Assembly (NCBI GenBank): GCA_002773835.1
Contig: PFAC01000005.1
Coordinates: forward strand, 1 to 57,657
Reading direction: 5' to 3'
DNA: 57,657 bases
Source: Chlamydiae bacterium CG10_big_fil_rev_8_21_14_0_10_35_9
Lineage (GTDB): Bacteria; Chlamydiota; Chlamydiia; Chlamydiales; SM23-39
The translations under genes and the position numbers were made by a program. This document shows positions 1-9,189 of this stretch, piece after piece. The notes under the pieces are model-generated. The model did no database searches. It was not told the DNA's origin and saw nothing but the letters and a program-made list of their open reading frames with translations. Within the stretch, counting starts at the first letter, position 1. Each line of letters begins with the position of its first letter.

Positions 1-1020
1 GCTTATGGATCTTGGATGGGAAATGTCAATTTTATTAATAACCAACAAAGTTTTTTGAGGGTCAAGCAAATTAAGTATGTCACTTTCTGGAATATTGTTA
101 GCTTCAGCCATGTAGATGGTAAAATCAGCTTCTTGCATTGCTTGTTTTGTTTTTTCTATGCCAATTTTTTCTATTACTTCATCAGTCTCTCTAATTCCCG
201 CTGTATCGATAAGATTTAATTGCATTCCTTCCAGGTGAACTTGCTCTTCAATAGTATCTCTAGTAGTTCCAGCGATATCAGAGACAATAGCTCTTTCCTT
301 TTGTAACAGGAAATTCATGAGGGTTGATTTCCCGGCGTTGGGAGGTCCTGCAATACATATCTTTATTCCTTCAGATAACTTTTTCCCTTCATCGAATGTA
401 TTAGACAAATACACCATTTTTTCTTTTGTCTTTTGAAGCCTGTTTAAAATGGAAGTGAAGCTTTCAAAGGCAAGGTCTTCTTCTGGGAAATCTACCCAAG
501 CCTCCAATACAGCTGCAATATCTGTCAGTTCTTTTTGAAAAGAAGTAATCACAGAAGATAGTGAGCCTTCCAATTGTTCTTGGGCAGCTTTAGTTGCTGT
601 TTTATTTTTTGCTGAAATTAATGACTGGACAGCTTCAGCTTGTACAAGGTCTATTTTATTGTTTTTGTATGCCCTATAAGTAAACTCGCCAGGCTGAGCA
701 AGCCTTGCTCCCTTATTTATTAGAGTCTGCAGGATGGTCTTAGCTATAAATGTAGAGCCGTGGCACTGGATTTCAATGGTGTCTTCTCCTGTGTAAGATT
801 TAGGACCTTTCATAAAGAGGAGAAGAACGTGATCTATGACATGGTTATTTTCATCAAAAATTTTTCCATAATGTGCCGTATGGGATTTCAAGGTCGTTAG
901 ATCTTTAGAAAAAATTTGATTAACAATGGGTACAGCTTTGTTGCCTGATATTCTTAAAATGGCAATAGCGCTTTCTGCGTAAGGTGTGGCAATAGCTGCA
1001 ATTGTGTCTTTATTAAACAT
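1..1020 (-). CDS. mnmE: tRNA modification GTPase MnmE (3' part beyond left edge)
   Basis: The reverse strand is open from an ATG at 1020 to the window edge, giving the first 340 residues of MnmE; the family is usually about 450 long. MnmE with MnmG makes the cmnm5 modification of wobble uridine in tRNA. The N-terminal folate-binding domain begins MFNKDTIAAIATP. The G domain shows G1 GPPNAGKST near residue 224, then TTRDT, G3 DTAG and G4 NKID. The C-terminal helical domain with the CxGK motif would lie outside the window, so this is an edge truncation and not a pseudogene. It is the last visible member of a minus-strand group with ruvC and ruvA. Confidence 0.95.
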   Translation of the reverse strand, partial: MFNKDTIAAIATPYAESAIAILRISGNKAVPIVNQIFSKDLTTLKSHTAHYGKIFDENNHVIDHVLLLFMKGPKSYTGEDTIEIQCHGSTFIAKTILQTLINKGARLAQPGEFTYRAYKNNKIDLVQAEAVQSLISAKNKTATKAAQEQLEGSLSSVITSFQKELTDIAAVLEAWVDFPEEDLAFESFTSILNRLQKTKEKMVYLSNTFDEGKKLSEGIKICIAGPPNAGKSTLMNFLLQKERAIVSDIAGTTRDTIEEQVHLEGMQLNLIDTAGIRETDEVIEKIGIEKTKQAMQEADFTIYMAEANNIPESDILNLLDPQKTLLVINKIDISHPRSIS

Positions 1021-1071
1021 AATTTTAAGTTGAATAATGTGAGAAAAATTGTAACAGAAAAAGCAAATTAA

Positions 1072-1656
1072 TTAAATTTTTCTCAAAGCAAGAGTAATTA
1101 ATTGAGCCAGGTCTTTCATTTCAGGGTTTTCTTTCTGTACCAGCTTAGCGGCCTTTTGTGCTTTCATAGGGTGATATCCTAGATTGATAAGGGCATTTAA
1201 AAGATCTTTTCCAATATGGTTATCTGAATTTTCCGAGGAGATGCTGACAAGATGATTTTTTAATTTGTCTTTCATTTCTAAAATGAGTCTTTCTGAAGTT
1301 TTTTTACCGATGCCGGGTATTTTAGAAATTAATTTTACATTGGCAGTGGCTATAGCTTCATAAAAGGCTTCTTCATCTAAATGGCCAATAATAGTTAAGC
1401 CAAGCTTAGGCCCTATGCCACTGACAGAGATAACAAGCTCAAATAATTTTTTTTCTTCGGGTTTTAAAAACCCATAAAGGGTTTGCTCATCTTCTTTAAC
1501 GATAAAGCTGGTATACAGCTTAAGTTGTCCTCCTAAATCAGTTAGTTTGGAAAACATATGCGAAGGTGTCATGATTTTGTAGCCCACGCCACTTACATCA
1601 AGGACGACATAGTGAGGGGTTTTAATTTCTAATGTTCCTTTTATATACTCGTACAT
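1072..1656 (-). CDS. ruvA: Holliday junction branch migration protein RuvA
   Basis: The 194-residue product matches RuvA in length and plan. It has an N-terminal OB-fold (starts MYEYIKGTLEIKTP) and two helix-hairpin-helix motifs, SVSGIGPKLG near residue 78 and KIPGIGKKTSE near residue 113, that bind DNA. A C-terminal domain for RuvB contact ends ITLALRKI. RuvA tetramers hold the four-way junction while RuvB drives branch migration. It overlaps the end of ruvC by 16 bases, so the two are translationally coupled. ruvB is not in the window. Confidence 0.96.
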   Translation of the reverse strand: MYEYIKGTLEIKTPHYVVLDVSGVGYKIMTPSHMFSKLTDLGGQLKLYTSFIVKEDEQTLYGFLKPEEKKLFELVISVSGIGPKLGLTIIGHLDEEAFYEAIATANVKLISKIPGIGKKTSERLILEMKDKLKNHLVSISSENSDNHIGKDLLNALINLGYHPMKAQKAAKLVQKENPEMKDLAQLITLALRKI

Positions 1657-2141
1657 ATATTCAAACTGTTGGCATGTGCAATGGCAATAGCTAGGGCATC
1701 AGCTGCATCTTCCGGCTCAGGAGGCGCTTTCAGTCCTAAAATTGCTTGGGTCATTTTCTGTACTTGTAGTTTACTCGCCTTGCCATTTCCTACAACAGCA
1801 AGTTTTGCTTTTTTAGGAGCATATTCAAATAAAGGGATGTTGTACTTTGCCGCAATGAGATAAACAACGGCTTTAGCCATGGCAAGCTTCATAGCGCTTT
1901 GTGCATTTTTCTTAACAAATTGCGATTCAACACAAATAGCATCTGGTAAATGTTTTTGAATAATAGATTCTAAAGACTGGTGTAAGATCCAGTATCTTTT
2001 ATGAAGAGGGTCGTTACTAGGCGGTCGAATGCAGCCAAAATCAATTGGCTCAATTTTTTGATTAGATTGAATAATTCCAAATCCGGTAATCCGAGTTCCA
2101 GGATCAACGCCTAAAATAATGCATGGTGATTTTGTGTTCAT
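1641..2141 (-). CDS. ruvC: Crossover junction endodeoxyribonuclease RuvC
   Basis: This 166-residue protein is the resolvase that cuts Holliday junctions held by RuvAB. The RNase H-like acidic residues are visible: GVDPGTRITGFG (Asp), CVESQFV (Glu) and the C-terminal PEPEDAADALAIA (paired Asp). It lies directly upstream of ruvA with a short overlap, the same ruvC-ruvA order as in Chlamydia. The length is normal and no key residue is lost. Confidence 0.96.
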   Translation of the reverse strand: MNTKSPCIILGVDPGTRITGFGIIQSNQKIEPIDFGCIRPPSNDPLHKRYWILHQSLESIIQKHLPDAICVESQFVKKNAQSAMKLAMAKAVVYLIAAKYNIPLFEYAPKKAKLAVVGNGKASKLQVQKMTQAILGLKAPPEPEDAADALAIAIAHANSLNICTSI

Positions 2142-2183
2142 AAAACCACCATATCGGAATTTCTGATTTAGAAAAAAGAGAGA

Positions 2184-3443
2184 TTAAACGATCTCAAAAA
2201 GTTTGTCGTATGTCTTATCAAAAGAAATATCATTAATTGATACTCTTTCCACGGAAGGTTCACCTTCACGGATTGCAAACTCCACTTGTATTTCTATCCG
2301 GCCTATTTGATTTGCTTCCATGCTCATGCTTTCGTTAATAGGCAATCGACATGTGCGTTTGATGAAGACGTCGTTTCCTTCATGGGAAACTTCAGTAAAA
2401 ATAGTTCCATTTCCAAAGGAGAGTTTTGGCGTTGTCTTTGACCTTTTAAAGATGCTAAGAACACCAGTCAAAGGATGTTGAGACATAAATTGTTGTATTA
2501 AGCGGCTGTATGATTGGTAGGGTTCTTTTGATAAATTGGCGGCCAAATATTTAGCGGCTTCCCCATTAAGCGGACCATTTTGATCTTCTTCATTGAACTC
2601 ACTAAAATTTTTCCAAGTTCCAAGATCAGAAAAACCATGCCTACTATCATTTTCGCTAAACTTAAATAATCTATTGTCTGTATTTTCTTTTACCAACTTG
2701 TCAAAAATATATATAGATTTATAATCTCCTACGAACCTTAAAGCAGGCTCATGCTCTGCTATTCCTTTGTGGTCTTCCATTAAATTACTATAATCTTGAT
2801 TTTTTAGAGAATCGAATAGAGCTCTGTCAAACTGAAATAATCTTAATGGAGAGCTTTTGCAAGCTTCCAGTAAACTTTCAATATGAGCAGGTAATGGCCT
2901 GTCGTAGTTTCTGAAAATGGCAAAAAAGGCATGCAGTTCTAAAAGACGCTGCTTATCTTTTGTGCTAATTTTCTGAGGAGGCTTCTTAACTAATTGGGAC
3001 AACTTATTTGCTTCTTGTGAACTAATTCTCATGGATTTGATTTGTTGCCAAAGTTCCATGTTACTAAGTTCTCTTCTTTTTTCAGGATGTATAGGGTTTT
3101 GCAGGAAATTGTAAATGTCTAAGTCACTGAAGATTTCTAAATCATCTTCTTTTCGAAGATCTGCAAAAATGGCATTTTGACTTGCACCTATTCTAGAAAG
3201 TGCATTTGTTTTTTGAACTAAAACGGATATTTTTTCTGCTTGTTGATTTAAAATAAAAAGCTTTATTTGTCTATTAATGACCCAGGTTCTAATAGGAATT
3301 AAAATGGCAGCAAAACCATTTGTTGACCAATCAAGCCTTTGAAAAATGTCTGTTATTAAAGAGGTTCTGTTTTCAGGTGATCTACAGGCTATTAAAACCT
3401 CATCATGATAACCATTAATTGCTTGATTTACATTATTAAACAT
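2184..3443 (-). CDS. hypothetical protein, 419 residues, possible lineage-specific or effector protein
   Basis: I do not recognise a family. The protein starts MFNNVNQAINGYHDE, has no signal peptide or clear membrane segment, and is mostly predicted helical with charged linkers in the first 300 residues. A more beta-rich C-terminal third includes KLSFGNGTIFTEVSHEG and ends DKTYDKLFEIV. It ends 42 bases upstream of ruvC on the same strand, so co-transcription is possible, but the AT-rich 169-base region upstream suggests its own promoter. Cytosolic size, lack of known domains and chlamydial context would fit a secreted host-interaction protein, but nothing in the sequence proves this. Confidence 0.75.
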   Translation of the reverse strand: MFNNVNQAINGYHDEVLIACRSPENRTSLITDIFQRLDWSTNGFAAILIPIRTWVINRQIKLFILNQQAEKISVLVQKTNALSRIGASQNAIFADLRKEDDLEIFSDLDIYNFLQNPIHPEKRRELSNMELWQQIKSMRISSQEANKLSQLVKKPPQKISTKDKQRLLELHAFFAIFRNYDRPLPAHIESLLEACKSSPLRLFQFDRALFDSLKNQDYSNLMEDHKGIAEHEPALRFVGDYKSIYIFDKLVKENTDNRLFKFSENDSRHGFSDLGTWKNFSEFNEEDQNGPLNGEAAKYLAANLSKEPYQSYSRLIQQFMSQHPLTGVLSIFKRSKTTPKLSFGNGTIFTEVSHEGNDVFIKRTCRLPINESMSMEANQIGRIEIQVEFAIREGEPSVERVSINDISFDKTYDKLFEIV

Positions 3444-3612
3444 ACAATAGCCTTTTTATTTTTTGATAAAAAGTATTTTATCAAAAGTAATTTAATTACT
3501 TGTTAAGTTTTTGTTAATATTTCTTAATAAAATTAATAGAGTAAGTTATTGAGGGCTTTGATGTTAAATGAGTTATATGGCATACTTAGGCTGAAAGTAG
3601 GGGGGATACTTT

Positions 3613-4665
3613 TTGCAGAAAATTGATTTTGAGCCTAAAAACATTATCGTGAGAATGCCGAATTGGATCGGTGATATTGTGATGGCTACTCCCGTTTTAA
3701 CCGATATCAAGGCAAAATATCCTAATAGTGCTTTAACGGTGATGTGTAGGTCCCCTATTTGTGAAATTTTGCAATATGACGAAGACATTGATGAACTTTA
3801 TTGTTTTACCAAACAATCTACAAAGTTTTTCGAAAGGAGAAAAGAGACCAAAAATATTATATCCCGCTTAAAGCAAGGGGAGTATGACTTAGGGATCTTG
3901 CTGACAAATTCTTTTTCTTCAGCATGGTGGTTTTGGCAAGGGGGAGTAAAAAACATCATAGGCTATGACTGCAACCTCAGGAATATACTTCTATCCTATC
4001 CCATAAAAAAATCAGAAAATCATGAAAAAGAGCATCAAGTCGTCTTTTATAAAAAGCTTTTAGCTCCTCTAGGTATTGAAGTGTCTGATACTTTTCCTAG
4101 ACTTCATATGTCAGATAAAGAGCTGAACAATGCAAAAACTCTTCTTTATCAAAGAGGATATAAAGAGGGCAGGCCTCTTATCGGGATTAACCCTACTGCC
4201 AGTTTTGGTCCGGCTAAGTGCTGGCCTAAAGAAAGATTCAGAGAAATTACTCAAAAGCTTATTGAGGAGAAAAATTGTTATGTCGTCTGTTTCGGGGACG
4301 TAAGTTCTGTAGACCTTGTCAAAGAAATTTGCTGGGGCCTTTCCGATAAGGTCATAAATCTGGCGGGGGTTACTTCTATTTGTGAGTTAGTAAGTGTTAT
4401 TCAGCTTTGTGATGTCTTATTAACAAATGATTCAGGTCCTATGCATATTGCGGCAGCTGTTAAAACCCCTTTAATTGCCTTATTTGGTTCGACAAACAGG
4501 CATAAGACAGGCCCTTATAAACATGGTAAAGTCATTCAAAAAAATGTAGACTGTTCTCCTTGCTATTTAAAAGTATGTCCTATTGATTTTAGATGCATGA
4601 AAAGGATTGCTGTAGAAGAAGTTTTACATGCCATTACAGATGCTTTAGAAAAGAAAAATGTTTAA
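3613..4665 (+). CDS. waaF: ADP-heptose--LPS heptosyltransferase II-like glycosyltransferase (GT9)
   Basis: This 350-residue GT-B glycosyltransferase of family 9 would add a heptose from ADP-heptose to the LPS inner core at the inner membrane. Family features are RMPNWIGDIVMATPVL near residue 14, GINPTASFGPAKCWP for the C-domain start, NDSGPMHIAAAV near residue 276 and LFGSTNRHKTGP. A TTG start fits a strong upstream AGGGGGG at 3599-3605, and an in-frame stop at 3598-3600 excludes a longer protein. It overlaps the next glycosyltransferase by 8 bases. Classical Chlamydia LPS has no heptose, so a WaaF-like enzyme hints at a different core. The sugar specificity is inferred. Confidence 0.85.
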   Translation: MQKIDFEPKNIIVRMPNWIGDIVMATPVLTDIKAKYPNSALTVMCRSPICEILQYDEDIDELYCFTKQSTKFFERRKETKNIISRLKQGEYDLGILLTNSFSSAWWFWQGGVKNIIGYDCNLRNILLSYPIKKSENHEKEHQVVFYKKLLAPLGIEVSDTFPRLHMSDKELNNAKTLLYQRGYKEGRPLIGINPTASFGPAKCWPKERFREITQKLIEEKNCYVVCFGDVSSVDLVKEICWGLSDKVINLAGVTSICELVSVIQLCDVLLTNDSGPMHIAAAVKTPLIALFGSTNRHKTGPYKHGKVIQKNVDCSPCYLKVCPIDFRCMKRIAVEEVLHAITDALEKKNV

Positions 4666-5545
4666 GACCATTCTTAGAAAAATTCAGCAAAATCCTTTCG
4701 AGAAACTCTTGCAAAAAAGTGCTCTAAAAAAAAAGAAAACCTTTCTTTTGGAGTGGAATCGGGGGCTTGGTGATATTCCCTTAGGTCTTTATGCCATAGT
4801 TCACCGAATTAAGAAATATGTTCCTGATGCCAAAATCACTTTTCTAATACGATCCGATTTAGAAGAGGGTTTTTCTTTTTTGAGAGATGTGCAGTTTTTA
4901 GTAGTGCCTTCTTGGAAAAGGCATGCTCAATATAATATTTATTCGGCTTTGCAAGAATTACATATAAATCCAGATAACTATGATGTAATTATTGAAAAAC
5001 CAGATCCAACTTATTGGGTACGTTGGCAAATAGGAGCTCTTACTCCCAGGCTTAAATGGGAGCAAAAGTATGATATGCTTTGGAAGAAATTTAATTTGCC
5101 TTCTTCCGATCTTATCGCAGTGCAGCCTGCAATAGAAAGTAAGTATAACTTGTGGAGGGGATATCCACCTCATAAATGGCAAAGCCTTTTTAACGCAATC
5201 AACTCGCCAATAGTCCTTTTAGGGCAGGAAAACACAAATAGCTTTTCTGGAAATCACCTAATAGATTTAAGAGGGAAAACAAATTTGTGTGAATTGCTTT
5301 CCATTCTTAAAAATGCATGTACAAAAGCGGTGTTGCCAGACAGTGGGGTCCTGTCTTTTATGTATTACCTTGACGTAGAGTTTCCCATTAAGGTGGTTTC
5401 TCTTTGGGCTGATATTGCTCAAGGAATTATGAAACAAAATGTTGCCTCTCCCAATAAAGGTCTAAAACATGTGCCTCTTTTAGGTCAGGATAAAAATGTT
5501 AATAATATCGATGTGTCAACTATTTGCTTTCACTTGAAGGAATGA
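4658..5545 (+). CDS. family 9-like glycosyltransferase, second copy
   Basis: This 295-residue protein begins MFKTILRKIQQNP. After a basic N terminus it shows the GT9 N-domain pattern LLEWNRGLGDIPLGLYAI, which corresponds to the GDxxxxTP region of WaaF. The C-domain has IDLRGKTNLCELLSILK and VLPDSGVLSFMYYL, which correspond to LAG-KT-LxEL and NDSGPMHIA. It overlaps waaF by 8 bases, so the two are coupled and probably act in the same LPS or glycan pathway. The donor and acceptor are unknown. It is more divergent than its neighbour. Confidence 0.75.
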   Translation: MFKTILRKIQQNPFEKLLQKSALKKKKTFLLEWNRGLGDIPLGLYAIVHRIKKYVPDAKITFLIRSDLEEGFSFLRDVQFLVVPSWKRHAQYNIYSALQELHINPDNYDVIIEKPDPTYWVRWQIGALTPRLKWEQKYDMLWKKFNLPSSDLIAVQPAIESKYNLWRGYPPHKWQSLFNAINSPIVLLGQENTNSFSGNHLIDLRGKTNLCELLSILKNACTKAVLPDSGVLSFMYYLDVEFPIKVVSLWADIAQGIMKQNVASPNKGLKHVPLLGQDKNVNNIDVSTICFHLKE

Positions 5546-6685
5546 ATGTTGTTTCAAAAACAAAAAGAGTTTTTTCAAACTTTAAATGAGCTTTCTAAAG
5601 AAGAAAAGAAGGCTATTTTAGACACAGTGCACAAGTTGTCTTGGCCTGATGTAGTTTTGCAGCAAGAAGCTTTGCGTGTTCCAATACATGAAAGTGAAGC
5701 TTTGCCTTTGAAAACATGCGAGCAAGCAATAGGAAAGTATCGAGATGAGGGAAAAGAAGCACTTAAAAACAACAAGGTAGCTTGCATTATCTTGGCTGCT
5801 GGAGATGGGTCGAGATTAAACTTTAAGGGGCCTAAAGGCTCTTTTCCTATTATGTCCGGAAAAAGTTTTTTTCACATCTTTGCAAGAAAAATTGCCCAGC
5901 TAAAAAATACTCATGAGTGTAAGCCGATTATAGCAGTCATGTGCTCTGATAAAAATCTATGCGATACCGTTAAGCATTTTGAAAATAATCGTTTTTTCCA
6001 TCTTGAACAAAATCAAGTTATTTTTTTCTCTTCAAAAAGTCTGCCGTTATTAGATGAAAAAGGAAATTGGTATTTAAATGAAAAAAAACAAATCGCTGTA
6101 GGCCCCTCTGGTAATGGGGAAGTTTTTTCAGCAGCAAAAAAGGTAGTTCAAAAATTTAAAGAAAAAAATGTTGAACATGTCTCAGTCATACAAGTAGATA
6201 ATCCTTTGGCAGATCCTTTTGATGAGGAACTTTTGGGATACCATTTGCATCAAAAAAATGAAGTTACCTTAAAATGTTTTAAGAGAGATATTCCTGAAGA
6301 AAAATTAGGCATTTTAGCTCGTTGTAAAGGAGCTATCTCGATAAAAGAGTATTTTCATTTGCCTGATGAAGCTTTTACTAAAGAAGGATTGTTAAATTAC
6401 CCTTTTGCTAATGTCGGTAATTATTTTTTTAGTTTGGATTTTTTTGAAAAAATGGAAAAAAAAATATTACCTTTTCACCTTTCTAAGAAAAAAGCAATTA
6501 AATATAGAGTTGGTAATATCAATATGTTAAAATGTGAAAGATTTATTTTTGATGTTTTGTGCTATTCTAAAAAAACAGGAGCTCTTTGTTTTTCAAAAAA
6601 GGAATGTTTTGCTCCTTTAAAAAGCTTAAGTGATTTAGTTAATGTACAAAACTTGTTATTAAAAAAAGAAAAGGTTGTTCAGTGA
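5546..6685 (+). CDS. UDP-sugar pyrophosphorylase (UDPGP/AGX family)
   Basis: The 379-residue protein has the UDPGP-family nucleotide loop CIILAAGDGSRLNFKGPKGSF near residue 80 and a substrate region VIQVDNPLADPF. A further AGX-like stretch is EEKLGILARCKG. These enzymes make UDP-glucose or UDP-N-acetylglucosamine from UTP and the sugar 1-phosphate. The family is typical of eukaryotes and is also found in Chlamydiae, where it neighbours gpsA as it does here. It starts right after the stop of the preceding gene and overlaps gpsA by 4 bases. It could feed the UDP-glucuronate and UDP-xylose enzymes further right. The sugar preference cannot be read from sequence. Confidence 0.85.
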   Translation: MLFQKQKEFFQTLNELSKEEKKAILDTVHKLSWPDVVLQQEALRVPIHESEALPLKTCEQAIGKYRDEGKEALKNNKVACIILAAGDGSRLNFKGPKGSFPIMSGKSFFHIFARKIAQLKNTHECKPIIAVMCSDKNLCDTVKHFENNRFFHLEQNQVIFFSSKSLPLLDEKGNWYLNEKKQIAVGPSGNGEVFSAAKKVVQKFKEKNVEHVSVIQVDNPLADPFDEELLGYHLHQKNEVTLKCFKRDIPEEKLGILARCKGAISIKEYFHLPDEAFTKEGLLNYPFANVGNYFFSLDFFEKMEKKILPFHLSKKKAIKYRVGNINMLKCERFIFDVLCYSKKTGALCFSKKECFAPLKSLSDLVNVQNLLLKKEKVVQ

Positions 6686-7671
6686 AAATTTGTTATCTAG
6701 GTGCGGGCACTTGGGGATTTTGTTTGGCTTGCATCTTGGCTTCTAATGGTCATGAAGTTACTCTTTGGGCAAGATCTAAAGACTTAGAAGAAAAGCTTAA
6801 AACTACTAGGAAGCATCCAAAATTAGGGGATTTTGAGGCCCCAGCTAACTTGAAAATTACCTCAGACTTAAAAGAAGCACTGGCAGGTGCTGAAGCTGTA
6901 GTAGAAAGTGTGACATCATCTGGAATTCGAGAAGTTTTTGATAAGGTAGTAACTCTTTGGGATAAACCTTGTCCTGTTATTATAACCTCTAAAGGGATCG
7001 AGCAAAAAACAGGCCTTTTGTTTCCGGAAGTGATCAAAGAGAAAGTAGATGATAAACTTATTGGCTGTTTAAGTGGACCTTCTCATGCAGAGGAAGTCAT
7101 TGCTAATTTGCCAACATCTGTTGTCTGCTCGGCATACGATCCTAAAGTGATGATGATCATTCAGGATATATTTACTACGCCTACATTTAGAATTTATCCC
7201 AATGCTGATTTGATGGGTGTTTGTTTTGGCGGAGCCATGAAAAACATCATGGCTATAGCTTGTGGTATTTCCGACGGACTAGGGTTTGGTGACAATACTA
7301 AAGCAGCTTTAATGACAAGAGGGTTGCACGAAATAAGGAAACTGAGTGTTACCAAAGGGTGTAAAACAACAACACTAAATGGGCTTTCCGGAATGGGGGA
7401 CTTGTGCGTTACTTGTCTTTCGAAGTTGAGTCGTAACTATCGTTTTGGAAGACTGATAGCAGAAGGGCTAACTCCGGATGAAGCAAAGCAAAAAATTGCC
7501 ATGGCAGTGGAGGGGACATATACTTGTGTCTCGGCTTTAGAGTTGGGCCGTTATCATCATATTGCCGTGCCGATAACTGAGGCTACTTATTCTATTATTT
7601 ATGAGAACTTAAATCCAAAAGACGCTGTAAAAAATCTATTGCAAAGAGCAATTAAGGAAGAACATCTATAA
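6682..7671 (+). CDS. gpsA: NAD(P)-dependent glycerol-3-phosphate dehydrogenase GpsA
   Basis: The 329-residue enzyme reduces dihydroxyacetone phosphate to sn-glycerol-3-phosphate for phospholipid synthesis. The Rossmann loop GAGTWGFCLACILA is at the very N terminus. VITSKGIE, LSGPSHAEEV and GGAMKNIMAIACGISDGL (catalytic Lys region) follow, then LNGLSGMGDL. The start is GTG at 6682, overlapping the upstream TGA as GTGA. No ATG gives the intact dinucleotide loop. The gene pair with the pyrophosphorylase is conserved in Chlamydia. Confidence 0.95.
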   Translation: MKICYLGAGTWGFCLACILASNGHEVTLWARSKDLEEKLKTTRKHPKLGDFEAPANLKITSDLKEALAGAEAVVESVTSSGIREVFDKVVTLWDKPCPVIITSKGIEQKTGLLFPEVIKEKVDDKLIGCLSGPSHAEEVIANLPTSVVCSAYDPKVMMIIQDIFTTPTFRIYPNADLMGVCFGGAMKNIMAIACGISDGLGFGDNTKAALMTRGLHEIRKLSVTKGCKTTTLNGLSGMGDLCVTCLSKLSRNYRFGRLIAEGLTPDEAKQKIAMAVEGTYTCVSALELGRYHHIAVPITEATYSIIYENLNPKDAVKNLLQRAIKEEHL

Positions 7672-7680
7672 AGAGGTAAT

Positions 7681-9189
7681 ATGAAGATTGTTACTGCAGA
7701 TGAAATGAAAAGAATTGAAAAAATGGCTTTCGAAGAAGGCTTTTCTGAAAACCAATTCATGGAAATTGCAGGAACAAGAGTAGGCGAGTATGTACATGAT
7801 TTTGCTGAAAAAAATAAAATTCCTAAAAAAGTTTTTTTGTTAGTTGGCAAAGGCAATAATGGAGGCGATGCTTATGTTGCAGGAATGTATCTTTTACAAA
7901 AAGGATATACTGTAGAAGCGTTTCATCTTGCCGAGTTAGAAGATAGTTCTCCTTTAAATCAATTTTACTGTGAAAGATTCATTGAAAACGGTGGGAGAGT
8001 CGAATTTTTAAAAGATATAAAAAATCTTAGCCTTCCTTCAACAGGACTCATTGTAGATGGCCTTTTGGGTACTGGTTTTAAAGGGCAGTTAGAAGGTCTT
8101 TATCTAGATGTAATTGAAATAGCTAATGACTCATGCCTTCCTATTGTTTCTATAGATATACCATCAGGGGTAAATGGAACGACCGGGATTGTTCAGACTA
8201 AAGCTATTTTTGCTTCTATGACAGTATATTTAGGAATGGCAAAAATGGGTTTTTTCATTAATGATGGATGGAACCATGTGGGTAAACTTGTCTATGCTGA
8301 TTTTGGGCTTAGTGAAAAATTCCTAGAGCTAGCCAAAGAAGAGGCTAACCTTTTTACAGATGAAAATGTAACCTTGCCTAAGTTGATCCGAAAAAGACAC
8401 AAGTATCAAACAGGGTATGTTATAGGTATAGCAGGTTCTCCTAAAATGGGAGGAGCAGCCAAACTTTCTGCTTTAGCTTCCCTTAGAGCAGGGGCTGGAA
8501 TTATACGTCTATTTTATCCTGAAAATTCAATAAGTGAAATGGAAAATGCTCCTTTAGAAATTGTAAAAAATCCTTTTAACCTCGAGGATTTTGACCCTAT
8601 TTTACAAGAGTTAAAAAGAGCTAAAGCGTGTTTTATTGGTCCCGGTCTTGGAAGAGAAGAACATACTAAAAGGTTTTTATATAATTTTGTTCCGAAAATA
8701 GCAGTGCCAACTGTCTTTGATGCTGACGCTCTTTACCTCATTGATAATGATAGCTTTCCAAAAGGTAGTATTTTAACACCTCATCACAAAGAGATGATGA
8801 GACTACTAAAAATAGAAAGTGTAAAGGATGACGATGAGCTTTATGAGAAATGTCAGGCCTACGCCAAAAAGTATCAGTTGGTAATTGTCTTAAAAGGAGC
8901 TCCAAGTGTGATCTTCCACTATGAAAATAAGCCCGTTATAATCGCTCATGGCGACCCTGGTATGGCAACAGCAGGAACAGGAGATGTTTTGACAGGCATT
9001 ATTGCGGCAGTATTAGCTCAAAATGTAGAGCCTTATCAAGCGGCTTTGCTAGGAGTTTTTCTTCATGGAGTTGCAGGGGAATGGGCGGCAGAGAAAAAAT
9101 CTTCTTACAGTTTAATTGCTTCAGACTTAATTGACATGTTGCCACTTGTTTTTAAACAATTGCAGCTTCAAGTAGGTAAAATTCTTTAA
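7681..9189 (+). CDS. nnr: bifunctional NAD(P)H-hydrate epimerase / dehydratase
   Basis: At 502 residues this is a YjeF-type fusion that repairs hydrated NAD(P)H. The N-terminal epimerase domain (about 1-215) has LLVGKGNNGGDAYVAG and IVSIDIPSGVNG. The C-terminal ribokinase-like dehydratase (about 230-500) has the signature GDPGMATAGTGDVLTGII with the catalytic Asp, plus ACFIGPGLG. An RBS-like AGAGG precedes the ATG. Its last 38 bases overlap the end of the convergent epimerase gene. Confidence 0.93.
   Translation: MKIVTADEMKRIEKMAFEEGFSENQFMEIAGTRVGEYVHDFAEKNKIPKKVFLLVGKGNNGGDAYVAGMYLLQKGYTVEAFHLAELEDSSPLNQFYCERFIENGGRVEFLKDIKNLSLPSTGLIVDGLLGTGFKGQLEGLYLDVIEIANDSCLPIVSIDIPSGVNGTTGIVQTKAIFASMTVYLGMAKMGFFINDGWNHVGKLVYADFGLSEKFLELAKEEANLFTDENVTLPKLIRKRHKYQTGYVIGIAGSPKMGGAAKLSALASLRAGAGIIRLFYPENSISEMENAPLEIVKNPFNLEDFDPILQELKRAKACFIGPGLGREEHTKRFLYNFVPKIAVPTVFDADALYLIDNDSFPKGSILTPHHKEMMRLLKIESVKDDDELYEKCQAYAKKYQLVIVLKGAPSVIFHYENKPVIIAHGDPGMATAGTGDVLTGIIAAVLAQNVEPYQAALLGVFLHGVAGEWAAEKKSSYSLIASDLIDMLPLVFKQLQLQVGKIL

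Noticed and set aside
16..219. Plus-strand open frame of 67 codons at the left edge
   Set aside because: It is antisense to the G domain of mnmE, which is unambiguous on the minus strand.
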